NCBI GenBank assembly: GCA_019096195.1
Contig: JAGTXK010000026.1
Span: forward strand, 124,001-188,000
From: Boletus sp. NGJ
Taxonomy: Eukaryota; Basidiomycota; Agaricomycetes; Boletales; Boletaceae
Direction of reading: 5' to 3'
DNA: 64,000 nt
The position numbers and the translations under genes are program-made. Below, one piece after another: positions 1-11,196 of the stretch; position 1 is the first letter of the stretch; every line of letters starts with the position of its first letter. Below the pieces are notes generated by a model, which worked only from the letters and a program-made list of their open reading frames with translations, was not told the DNA's origin and made no database searches.

Positions 1-3000
1 GTAGTATTTAGTTGATGCAACGGGGCGAGACCAGAAAGTGAGGTATCCTCAGCATCGGCAGCGTACCGAGGTAATCTATCGTGTGCTTGTATTGATGGTG
101 CAGGTCTAGCAAATAGCTGATCCGCTGCGAACGGCCACGGGATGCAAGAGGGGTTGCTTTTCGAGGGACGGAATGAGTAAGTGGGGGTTGGGATGACCTG
201 GGAGTGTACATTGTTCAGAATCTTCTGCACGCGAGTGAGGTGCTCTTTGAGTTTAAGATTGTGATAACAGCTGGAGAAGTAGCTCTGGACCTTGGATGTC
301 AAACCCGCCACATCATATAAGGCGGTGCTGAGTGAGCACCGTGGGGGTGTCTCACATGGCCAAGCCTTCAAGAAGTATTGGACTGTTGTATCAGTGTCCG
401 AGTCGAGTCTCTTGTTATACATTTTGACTCGACGTTTTCGCAAGTTCTTGAAACTTTCGCCATTTTGTGCAGGTTTTGTACTTTCAGGGCTACGTTCGAA
501 GGAGTGGGCACAGTCATGAATATATCTGCACAAGATGTCCTCGGAAGGACAAAAGCCTTCTGAGGGTTTGTAGGAACCATACTGTGGTGGATTCTCCAAA
601 CAGAACTGTGAATCCGCCGCAAAAGCTACGAACGCGGGGACCAGGTCGGTAAGTTCCGATGAGGCGTATACCATCGCGGGTAGTGAGAAAAGTAACCGAT
701 CCCATTTCCTTTCATCGCTTCTTCGCAGGAGATTGTATGCCTTGAGCCAAATTGATGGAAGATTCGGAGCCAACCATGATCTGTCATATAGGAGAGATAA
801 AGCAATATCCCCAGATACGGTCCCCTTCCATGATTCCATCATGCTCACTATATTCTTTGGAGTCGTTGAATTGCCGGTCCGACGGTGAACGACAGTCGCC
901 GCGATATAAGCGCGATGCTCCCCCAAACCAACCTCAACTAGGTCTCTGGCGCGGTACCGGACATCGAAATCTGCCACGCAAGGCTGCCCAGAAACCTCGG
1001 ATGGGAAGAGATACGTAGCTCGTAGTGCACTGCGCTGCAGCAGGTGATCGTCATGCGATGGAAATTCTTCAAACAAAGTATTCGATTGGCTCTCTTGGAA
1101 TAATTGGACTCTTTCGTAGTGTTCCTTGATCCCCTTGGAAACGACGTACAACTCGTGATGCTGAGAATTTACCGGAAGATTGAGCCATTCCACCTTCTGC
1201 ATAGATTTGAGGTGTTGAGGGTACCACGTGCGCGAGGGACACACGGATGCGATCAAACTCAAGAGCTCCGCGTCGCGAGAATCGAACCTCATTATCGACC
1301 AGCAGCTGGCTGAACGAAGCAGAGACAACGCTTCCTCCGTGCCCGATCTGCCTGTAAGCGAATCGGTGCTACACCCGCTGGTCAGAGCGTGCAGGTAAGC
1401 ACAGTACAGCTTGTTCGTCAAACTGCCGTTTCCTGTCAAACAGCCCAGGTCGATATCGACTCTGTAGGTCTGGTACGTGACCCGCTGAAGGGCGGGACCA
1501 CGGGTATCGATCTCGACGCGACCGTGATGACCATCCATCTGGAACGATATCGCACCCTCGGGGATGAGGACACACCGTTGGACAAGTTCGTCAGCGTCGA
1601 CGTTTTCTCTGAGCTTTGGGCGAAGCACAAGCCGATTGACCAAACCAAACAGAGTGCCAATAGATTGGTTCTCGTCATACACCATGCCCCGGATGTTGTG
1701 AGATTGGAGGTCCCCATCCTCATCGACGTAAAAGGACAGGCGATAGCGGGGTAAAGCAACAGACAGTTTGCAATGATGATGAAGGTTTGTCGGAGTGGTT
1801 CAAGGACACGGTGACAAGGAGATTCCATGGGGCATCGAGTGGCTTCAAGAGGTCCGATACCATGGCCCACGATGGGCTTCGGATGTCTATGAGGCGCTCT
1901 CGGCCCTTGTACATGTGATATTGCCCAGGAGTACAACCCATCTTCCAATTCTCCGGCGAAGCCTTCCAAAGATTGTCGAGAGGGCGGATCTCCATGACGG
2001 ATGTAGAAAGGTTTAACCAATGAGCGTGTCCCTCAATCAACACACACGGCAAGTCTCCCTTCAGTTTTTCCTGAGGAATGAGCTCGATGGTTTGTGAGTC
2101 GACATGTGCTCGTATCACGAGATCAGAGCTCTTGCTTCTGAGAGAAAAGTACACCTGGAAATGCCAGTCGAGTTCTCAAGATTATCCCCTACATCCCCGA
2201 AAGCGCGCTCACCTGGTGACCCGAGATCATGCTTCGTGTCGAGTACTCCATCCCTGGGAGATCACTTGGTAAGACCTCAAGCACTTGCTGCACAAGGGGT
2301 CAATAACCTGGGTGACATTGGGCATGAAGAGACGTACCTCGCCAAATATTAGGTTGTACAGCGGATGCCGTTGAATTTCATTCGGCAATCGTCCAAGCGG
2401 TTTCCCGTTGACCAGAAGTGAGCCATCAAGTAAATTGAAATGCACCACTTGGGAACACTGGTCGACTGTTGGCGCGGTCGTGCACGAGAACCAGCGTGAA
2501 TTCGGATTCTGCAATGGGGTCCACCACGAGCCCGCACGGTAGTGAGGCCAAACCCTGCGAACCGCAAGGTCGATGCCTTCATCACTGCAGGCGGCCTGAA
2601 TGATGTCGCTTACAACAGTTTCCAAGGCCAGAGAGAGACGGCGATCACGATCAAGGAGTAGCTGCGTATACGCGGGGAGGGAAGTGACCTTGCTAGGTGT
2701 GTGGTCGTGGATTATTATAGCGGAAGAAAGTAAAACTTCAATATCTTGTGCTGAATGAAGAAGCCTTCGGACCATGGCAGGGTCAACATCGAAGGTGCTT
2801 CGACAAATGGCGGCGGCACCCCACAAACACCTACGCAATTCTTCATCTCCTGGTGTTTTCGCGAGCTTAGCTGATAGCTCCTGCACCCAGGAGAATACCT
2901 TGCCGCGTGTAGTACGAAGAAGCTCCGAGCACTTTCTCTGAGACAGCCTCATCGGGGCTGGACGCAAGGAGACGACGGAGCAAGAGCGAAATGGTATCCA

Positions 3001-5722
3001 TTGTCACAGCTTCCAGCCAATTGGCTTCGACATCCTGGAGGAGGCTCTCTAGCTCTCCTAGAAGCGCATAGCAAAAGGAGGGCTGTTGGATCTCCTGGTG
3101 CCATGTCCACCTCCGTATTCGCACACGGTCCGACTTGTGAGACTGCCTGAGCCAACAGCAGATGAACTTCGTGACGGTGGAAGCTCAATGATCGACCTCG
3201 AAGCTCTCGCAAGATGTTGAGCCATTGAAGCAAACCGCCGCTGCGCAGGTGTCCGAACGCCATGAATTCATGGATGGAAAGGTTCTTGTGGCAGTCGGCT
3301 TGGTTTGCCACGACCTCGTTCGACGTGTGGGAGGTGGCATCAACATACTTCTGCAAATTCTGGTATGGTCCGCTTTGAAGCTTGTACGTGCAATACCTGC
3401 TGATGTTGGCACGACCAAATGCCTTAAAGACAGGAATACAAGCATGGCTATCGAAGCCATAGAGTTTCAATCCATTGTTGACACAGACCTGTTCCTGCGT
3501 GGTGGGAATGGACGTGTTGCTATAATGCGTGACAGCGAATGGTTTCGTGTCAGAAGCAAGGGAGATCCGCGATCTCGGATGCTTAACAAGGTAAGGCTGG
3601 AGCGCGGCATACTCGCTGAGCTGGATATAGGGATTCTTTGCCTCAACGGATGAGGAACAAAGATCGACCAAGAGATGGAATGTGGCAGTGCGCCACATGT
3701 TGAAAGGGATTGGACAGTTTAATTCGAACACGACAGCCTCAGCGTGAAGGTGCTCGTCCGGCAACGGCCACTCGTGAACGGCTATCTCCATGTTCCCAAG
3801 TTCTTTCTCAAGGGAGCACTTGCTACAGCGGCGGCGGGCATGGTATTCGTAGCCATCCCGATTGGTGGCGTACTCGTGATCCATCTCAGCAGCCTGTTTG
3901 TTCAAGATCGGTATAGCGAGCATTCGCTCTCTCGAGTTCAGCACACTTTGCACGAACTTCGCGCCGCGCTACTCCCTCGATTCGAGTCTTCAGACGCTGA
4001 AGATGCGAAGAGCTTCTGTAGAAACGGACGGCAAAACTGTCTGCAGTGACTGTCTGAGAAAACACCGACAATCCACCTTGTGACTTGAAATGGCGATGAG
4101 AGAGGTATTCGTGTGCGCGGTTGAGACGATGGAGACTCCCAGTCTTGCAAAGTAACAGATCCTCCAGAAGACTTGTGGGGACCTCCGGAGAGTACTCCGC
4201 GAGCATGGGAATATCCTTGATAGCTATTTTGTCGAGTGCAATCCAAAACTCGATCATGGTCAACAGCATGACAGACAGAAGTTCTGGATTGTTCGTGTAC
4301 GTTCTCAGCGCATTCGACGAATATTTATTTGCCAAGACCTCCAGTTTCACGCAAGCTTTGTTGTTATTTCTGACCCGATCGACCCAGGTGTCAATACTCT
4401 GTTCGACCGCCTGCTCGACATCATAGAGGGCAACGTGAGGCTCGGTACGGTATGCATCCTCGAAAACGTTAGAGGACAGAAAATCATCAAGAGTACCTCG
4501 AGGACGATGTTCAGGTTTAAAAGGAGGTGTCGGGTAGGATTGATGCTCGTGATTAGCGAGAGCGTTGCGAAGGTAGTCACCACTACCCAAGAGCGACAGC
4601 TGAATGTCTCGCGTTAGATTGAGCTGAGAGGGGCTCCAGTCTGGGGATACACGCTGAGCAGCCTGTACCTGTCCCCACCTCTTCTCAAGGGTCGATCGGA
4701 GGGAACTGCATGTCTGCAACACAGCACGGGAGAGCCAGTCAGGCGCGGAAGAACCCAGCTTCCGTAGGCGTCGGCTGATTTTTGCTGCCATAGAGTGGAG
4801 TACAAGGTTGGGGAGGTCCGCAGATATCTTCTCCCGTGCGAGGTGGCACATGAAGAATAGCATGAATTCCTTGTAGGTACGATGCCCGAGATTAGACCGA
4901 TCCAGTGAAGTCTGAAGGGTAACCCTGATAAGGAGCCAGAGCGATGAGCGCCGCCACGGTAACTTCGAGTTGTTCCATACAACGTCATCACCCACACGTT
5001 TGCTAATGCGAACGATGTTGGCAGGGCTACCGACACTTCTCAAGATTCCGGTAAGTAACTCGGTGATGTAACGTGGGTGGGTGGTGTCTCGGGTTTCGAC
5101 AAGGGTTGACTGCGCTTTTTGGCTTGTTGGAGCGGCATCAAGGATATCGTCGTTCATGTGAACGAGGAAATTGACTAGTTCAGATAGAAAGCTTTCGTCT
5201 TCAAACACGACATTGGGGACCTCGATGGCTGGTCCAGGATATGAGCAGATGAGCTTGCCTTTCGTAGTCATCACATCTTCAGCCTTCGGGGATACCTCGA
5301 ACGACTCGACGATGGTGACATCTCTGTGCTTCCTGAATACGACCGCCACATTCTGAGCTCGAATAAGGAATGGGAGGATATCTACACGTTGTGAGTGTCT
5401 ATGATATTGTGGGGGTCGAAAGCTTACCTCCAACATGCATGCTGCTCAGGTGAGAAACAGTCTGGGACCGGTCCAGGCTTTCAAACTGAACAGTGACCTG
5501 CAGATTATCCAACATTCCTGAGATGCGACCCCACTCAGGTAGGTTGGCTTTGTCGACGTGCCCACTGTAGATATGCGCAACAGAGGCGACCGCACCAGCT
5601 AGCGAACGATCGTTGCGGAGAGTGTGGTCATCCCCACCGGGAAGTTTGAGAGGAAGAAACACGTGCGTAACGATATATTCCAATGTGCGAATGTCCCCAG
5701 GGTCAAGGACAGAGTAAGACAT
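1..5722 (-). CDS. Large DUF6606-type protein (ubiquitinyl-hydrolase-like), 5' part, frame-disrupted
   Basis: This is the N-terminal part of a giant fungal protein family that carries DUF6606 first and, in known members, DUF3638/DUF3645 peptidase-like domains later (annotated as ubiquitinyl hydrolases). Translation starts at 5722 with MSYSVLDPG and quickly gives LEYIVTHVFLPLKLP, the DUF6606 signature. Three GT-AG introns join frames cleanly: 5427-5382, about 2336-2290 and about 2212-2155. The region ending near 1 contains SYFSSCYHNLKLKEHLTR, typical of the family, and the frame runs off the window. Four frame changes have no splice signals: near 3890, 3120, 2950 and 1760. They are single-base-type shifts with homologous protein on both sides. 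The gene is therefore either a young pseudogene or carries assembly indels. The peptidase part lies outside the window, so catalytic competence cannot be judged. Family call is firm; function is from family annotation only. Confidence 0.72.
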
Positions 5723-6473
5723 TTGAAGGATGAACGATAATGAGAATGGGTTTGGTGTGCGGTAGTGTGGCGTTGGAGAGGGGAAGGAGCAAAACACATG
5801 TATTAGGTTCTGCCCTTATATTCGTTCATCTGTGGCGAGGAATTTTCCCTAAATTCGACGGTCCGAGTCCGAACAGCACAGGATGGACCTACATCGTTAT
5901 CAATAACGTGCAACTCGAAGCACGAAGCTGCTTCAAGATAGCTGTTGTGCTTTTCAGTGTCCGCAATCCTCCGCGCAGGACTGCACCCATAATGAGACCC
6001 CGAGAGAAGACAAGATCAAGATGGAACGACTCGCCTGTCTACAGCCTGACTTGGGTGCGGTTCGGGGTATTGGTAGAGCGGTCGCAAAATGTCGTAGAAG
6101 CTGAATCGTACTTCAAGTAGTATCGCAACAGGCGTCAAACAGCAAAACTACATCATGCCCAATTATCTGTTAAGGTGCTTGTTTGGCGATCGCTGACTGT
6201 ATCCTGGACTGGAAAACTTACCAGGCCGACTCGGACTTGCTTATGGCCGCTGAGAGCAGCGGAGGAGCCACTTGAACCAGGACAAATCCACCCTTGAGCC
6301 GGTACAAATTTCTGAGACTTTCGAGAGAATTACGACGAGGTTTCGTGCGATGGAACCATCCGCGGAGTGAATACGGAGTACGGGTAGGAAGATGACAATG
6401 CGGAGATTTTGGCAGCTGGGAATTCCGGAGCAACTTGAAAGTTGAAGCGAACCAGTCGACTACCACTGTAAGT
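5723..6473. other. Intergenic, no supported gene
   Basis: This is the upstream region of the DUF6606 gene and sequence between it and the reductase fragment. Short open frames exist on both strands (for example 5740-6120 plus and 6218-6511 minus), but they show no recognisable family or splice pattern. The minus frame at 6218-6473 could be decayed sequence following the reductase fragment. Confidence 0.4.
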
Positions 6474-6716
6474 TTACTTGCCGGTATGTCTAGCTTTTTC
6501 AGCTCCAGCACTTTTCCCTTCCCGCTCCATCACAGAAACAAAGTCTGCTGCATGCTTTGTCGACATGTCCCCAAAGTCCCCCATTGCTTCCTTCACAGCC
6601 TCGCGTACTCTAGCAGGTATCTTGTTGGAAGACCTACACAAAATTTGTCGACGTGACTCGAGGCTGCAGCGTTGCATTCCCAGAAGCTTCCACACTCTTT
6701 CCTTATCCTGCCGCAA
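6474..6716 (-). pseudogene. C-terminal fragment of an NADPH diflavin reductase (TAH18/NDOR1-like)
   Basis: The frame reads RQDKERVWKLLG, then SSNKIPARVREAVKEAM and a region ending FVSVMEREGKS. This order matches the last 80 or so residues of NADPH-dependent diflavin oxidoreductases, where a helix with VWKLL is followed by the NADPH-binding SGSSxKMPxxVREA segment. In yeast and human this enzyme passes electrons to Dre2/CIAPIN1 in cytosolic iron-sulfur protein assembly. The segment joining the two blocks does not match the expected WVYISG stretch, suggesting local decay. No FMN or FAD domain is present upstream. It is an orphan gene end between two DUF6606-family pieces, probably carried in by rearrangement. 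Another diflavin reductase family is possible. Confidence 0.5.
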
Positions 6717-6759
6717 TCATGCCTTCAGGACACGGTTACCTGTTCCCACCTATCATCAA

Positions 6760-7490
6760 GTAACTTACCGCTCGAACATGACTGCACGTCCCTGGCGCAC
6801 CATCGGAAAGCCATTCAGGCCGAGCTTCCTCAAGCGTCGAGTGATCTTGGCTGATCTGGAATGAAGCAGATCACTAGAGGCGATCCTAGCGAGGAAGAAG
6901 AAGAACGCCTTGTAGGAATCGTCTCCCTGAGGTAGTCTGCAACACAATCCTAATGACGCGCCACTCGACGGCGACGTCGTCGCCGATACGTTTGGTGATG
7001 CTGGTAGCAGGGCGATCCACTCCCCGCAAGATGCCAGGAAGCAGTTCAATGATGTACCGCGGGCTGACAGTGCCTCTGCGTTCGACAGTGGGGCGTTCCA
7101 CCAAAATATTCCACGTAAAAACATCTAGCACATCTTCATGCGAACAGGGAGGTTTGCGGGTTTGGATCGGAAGACTGCATCATCAAAGACCGCGTTGGGT
7201 ATGGCCGGTCCAGGATACGAACATATGGGCTTTCCCCGCGTCGTAATTACAGAGCTCACCCGCGGGATATATACCTCAAAGCCGAATACAACGTCAAGTG
7301 AGATTCCGACTCAAGTCCTCCTGCTTCATAAACACAACCGCGGCATTTTGAGCACAAACGAGGACCGCCCTAACACCTGCATGTTTTTTGAATCGTCGGG
7401 GCGGGGTTCTGAATCACACAGAACGCAGAAAACGCGGTGCGCCTCCAGGTTGTATTACCTGAGTCTGATCCAGCCTTTCAGACGACAGTG
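6760..7490 (-). pseudogene. Decayed second copy of the DUF6606-type gene
   Basis: Pieces in all three minus frames follow, in order, the protein of the gene at 1-5722. They are a stretch with AQNAAVVF (compare AQNVAVVF), TTRGKPICSYPGPAIPNAVF (compare TTKGKLICSYPGPAIEVPNVVF), SPRYIIELLPGILRGV (compare HPRYITELLTGILRSV), and KITRRLRKLG (compare KISRRLRKLG). The copy therefore corresponds to roughly residues 95-290 of the intact family member. Frames switch repeatedly and segments are missing, so it cannot be expressed as a protein. It lies on the same strand just upstream of its relative, which suggests an old tandem duplication. At protein level the two differ far more than the WD40/synthetase units do, so this duplication is older. 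Confidence 0.8.
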
Positions 7491-8324
7491 ACTGCGATGG
7501 CGGTCGACCGTGAGAACATCTACGGCGGAAGGAGTGGAGGTGCATGGTGCTATGGGTGGCTGGTGCCGATGGGTATGATGAGTGTGCCCAACATGGGGAT
7601 GCTCATGCCGCCCAGCCAATGGGACAGAAGCTCCATGGCCTTCCCGAGCGCCACTGCCTCTGTCTATAGTGGTATCTGCAGCTCGCAGAGTGAATATGGA
7701 GGGTATGGCGACTCGTTTGGGCCCTTCTCTTCTCGTCTAAATCACAGGGGAATGGTGTTCCTAATAACGCTGCGAGTGAATATGGGGTAGCTCAAGACCT
7801 CACGCTCGGACGTGGGTTACGCCTCCATGGACATCGTCAGGGCAGTCGACAAGAACTTCCGGAATACCTCGACACGGAGTCAATCCAGAGGCACCACCGT
7901 CGAGCTAGATCGACGCTGCACTCGTAATGTGTACGTTTTTGTCGCTGCGACACTCACCGCAGTCACTCGTTTTGATAATCACTATTTTCCCTGATCTCTC
8001 GCACCATTATTTTAACACACTTTTTTTAAAAATATCCTTATCGATTTGTGTCTCGCCTGCTCCCTCTATTTTTCTGGTGTTCTCTTTGCTTGCCGACTCG
8101 CATCATGACTGGCGCATTTCTAGCATTGTTCTTAGACCTGTCTCATTGATTTGGTTCGATCATACACGTCCTTTTCTTTTTCCCCGACTTTCTCTCGCTC
8201 TCGACGAGTTGCATCAGGTTTCATGATCTTTTTGTCGTTTTCTGACACTACAGTGCACCCGTCTTTTTTTTTCTCCCTACAAACGAGGAATGTATGGTCG
8301 ACAGGCATATTTATGGATGCGTTC
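7491..8324 (+). other. Unassigned region with a possible Met/Ser/Gly-rich coding fragment
   Basis: A plus-strand frame at 7437-7790 encodes a Met-, Ser- and Gly-rich low-complexity stretch (for example MGMMSVPNMGMLMPP). A shifted frame continues the same composition to about 7930. It resembles a disordered C-terminal tail of a regulator, but no domain is recognisable and the start is unclear. From 7930 to 8320 the sequence is T-rich with CT tracts and no convincing gene. Confidence 0.25.
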
Positions 8325-9089
8325 TTGAGGGGAAACGGGCAGCAGAAATACTCGATATTCGCACCATCGTTTGAGAGTACGGAGTGCAGTCAGGTTCACG
8401 TGTCTGATGAGGAGCTTATAGATGGTCTCGGAACAAGCATGCTCGATGATCCACCACCAGAGCCGTCTTCACCAGGAGTCCTCGCACTCAATCATGGACA
8501 GGCTTATCACGACCCGCACTGATGATACACGAACTCGACGAATTCATGGTGGATGTTCCATGGCATGGCTCGCGGTACAGTGTAGTATCTACATGTAATG
8601 CATGCAAACACCTCGATCAATGTCTCTCATCATGCGTACCTGAGCGACAGCACAACAACCACATGGGATATCGTGACGCGAGAGGGTCCCGTAGCCTGAT
8701 TGCTTGCTGATGCTGATCGACTGTAAGTCGAATAGTGTAGGTGAAAGGAAAGTAGCGCGCACCGTTACACGGAACCCCGCAGGCGAGGGTTGAGATGGAA
8801 TGGTGGCTTGTTGCGTCTGATGGGAGGTGAGCTGACGTGACGAGGTCCATCATCACCAGAAAGAGACGTACTGGGTCGGCTTCCCTTGCATCCGCAGCAG
8901 CACCTTGTCCACCACGAGAAGCGCCTTCGTTCGGCTGCTTGGGAACAGTCTTGCTGCGTGATTTATCCTGTAACGCTGTGTGAGGAGCCCTGCATCCAAA
9001 CTCGAGGCACAACAAACCTTTTGTCTTCTGATCGATCTTGCAGCTACTCGCTAGAATGATATGTTAGAGACACTGCATCCAATCATGTA

Positions 9090-10772
9090 TCAAGGAAGAG
9101 CATGTACTGGGGTAAGTTGACCTGCAGCCATCCACGAAGGTCCCTCGTGCCTGTCATCCACTCTTGGTGGGGAACAATCGACAGGCTCGCGAGACTTTCC
9201 GGAAAGTCGATCAAGCTTGTGTGGGTCCTTGTTATTCTTCCCGAACCTTGTCTGGAGCCACCTCTTGGCCACCATGGTGCCCTTGGATGACTCGAGAGTT
9301 TCTTCACGACGTGCCTCTGAAGTAGAGGGTGCTGGTAGGGCATCCAACTGTGATATAACAGGGGATGGGCCTAGTGGTGGTGCCTCGTCTTCATGAGGAT
9401 CGGAAGGAGAGGCTGGCGATGGAGCCTCCGGCAGCGTCAACACGGAAGCAAGCGAAGGATCACCGACCTCGCCATAGTTGAACTCGTCAACAGGCGTGCC
9501 TGACCGCACCTCGGCCTATGCCATGGTGAGAACTCGCCTCGAGTGGAGAATGAACGAACTGATACCTCGAGGAGATCATTGCCGTCTTCATTGTGTCCCT
9601 CAGAGTCGAGTGGACTGGATTCTTCCTGTTGTCGTACACAATGGTGTCAGCATCACTCTTTTGGTGGCGGAATGACGATATTTTACCGCGGTGTCAGTGT
9701 TGAAACCGCCCGATGTCGAAGGCTGTTGGTCTTGTTGTACTTTAGGAGTAGATATCTACACGTCGACGTAGGGGGCTTATGCAACATGGTGTAGCAGAAA
9801 TACTTACGTGGAAAGGACCATACAAGTCTGCGAGCACACCGTTGAGATGACGAACGACGATTTTCCCATCCATTCGCCCAGTTGCGAGATAGCTGCTGTC
9901 CCGAGAGATGGCGATCGACTGTATCCGTTCATCATCCTCGATGACAGGGCCAGTCCGAGAGCGTGTCGATGTGTCCACGAACGAAATCGAACGACTTCCA
10001 GAGGTGGCGACAAATTTACCATTGGGGGCGAGAGCAAGAGAGTGGACACCAGGAACTTGCATTTCGGCGAGCTGGGAACCAGTGGACACATCAAAAGACT
10101 TGATTTTCTTGTCACTGGAAGTGGCAAAGATTTGTTGACCGTCGCTTGACCACAAGAGCGGAATGGCTGGAGTAAAAATGGGTATAATGGTGTCGATGGT
10201 GATGAGCTCGTCGCCGTTGCGACTGTCGAAAACACGAATCGAGTGAGCGTAGCATGCAGTGGCGATTCTCTCGCCATTCGGGGAGAACTGGACTCCAGTA
10301 ACATCATCGTCATGCTCGAGTGGGCCAACGAATCGCTCTCCAGTGTCGATGCTCCAAATACTTGCTTCTTGGTAAACCCCAGTGGCAAACCGGGTTGAGT
10401 CTGGGGAAGTGTCCACCGCATACACCGGGTTTCTGCCCTCCACGTCGATGACCTTTTCACGCAACTCTCCGTCCCACACGCTTGCCCCCACCTTAGTCCC
10501 GTAAACTATCCACTTGCCATCCCTCGACACGGAAATGGCGAACATGTACATGCCCATCTGCTTTGAGACCTCTTGACCGTCTGAAAGTCGCCATCGTCGA
10601 ATGCCATCTTCACTCCCGCCTAAAAGATGCTCTCGGTCAGGGTGGAACGCAACTGCGTATAGTACATCGTCAGAGCGACCGACGTCAAGGACTATTGTTT
10701 GGTCTTACTTGATGGTGAGCATTGTTCAATCACACCTCGAATCTGCTACTCACCGGTGTTCGTCGACGACAT
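9090..10772 (-). CDS. WD40 repeat protein, copy 1
   Basis: Exon 1 is tiny (10772-10754, MSSTNT). A GT-AG intron at 10753-10704 leads into TIVLDVGRSDDV and about seven WD40-like blades through 9820, with recurring motifs such as VDTSPDSTRFATG, VQFSPNGERIATA and IAISRDSSYLATG. The blade exon ends at GPFH with a GTAAGT donor. Short downstream exons encode PSTSGGF, EESSPLDSEGHN and a Pro/Ser-rich tail (PSPASPSDPHEDEAPP). Another exon may reach 8617, giving a tail ending in CC, but the reading frame there is uncertain. This kind of single-propeller WD40 protein is greatly expanded in Boletales; its function is unknown and no enzymatic domain is seen. It is transcribed away from the synthetase pseudogene. 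At the position where copy 2 has a second Met this copy has Ile, but the exon 1 start is intact. Confidence 0.72.
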
Positions 10773-11190
10773 CTTCACTGATGGTACACAGTTGTCGGCC
10801 TTCGAGTGGAAGAACAACGTGTTTCGGTTTACTCGCCGTCGCAAAAATATACTTCCTTCTTCTCAATGTGGTCTGTTCGCACACTGCCTCGTGTCTTTGC
10901 TTGTTCTTATTCGGACCCCAGCTACCCATGTAAACAGTGTCTGGGAATGCTTGTCGTGTATATGCTGCGAGACTCTATTCACCACAAGTTTACAATCCGC
11001 GTTTGTCCAACTCACCATCTTCTGCGCAAAGGCAGAAAATATGGCGCTCAGAATTCATGCCACATCCTGTACCTCGTCGAGATGTCCATTGAAGAGTTCA
11101 AGATACTTTGTACACTCATTGCCGTTGTCTTTCGCAAACCCAATTCAATCCCCAGTTCACCGACCCGGACGTACCTCCATCAAACCGTCC
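10773..11190. other. Divergent intergenic region between WD40 copy 1 and the synthetase pseudogene
   Basis: No gene is supported here. The sequence is shared with unit 3 (about 45590-45850), and its last part (about 11160-11200) matches 38983-39010 upstream of the intact synthetase. It probably contains the WD40 promoter. Confidence 0.5.
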
Positions 11191-11196
11191 ATGTGC

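Noticed and set aside
1262-1290. tRNA-like B box on the minus strand (GGTTCGATTCTC)
   Set aside because: It lies inside the DUF6606 frame, and no A box or cloverleaf arms fit around it.
1389-1754. Plus-strand frame of 121 codons
   Set aside because: It is the reverse-strand shadow of the well-supported DUF6606 coding sequence.
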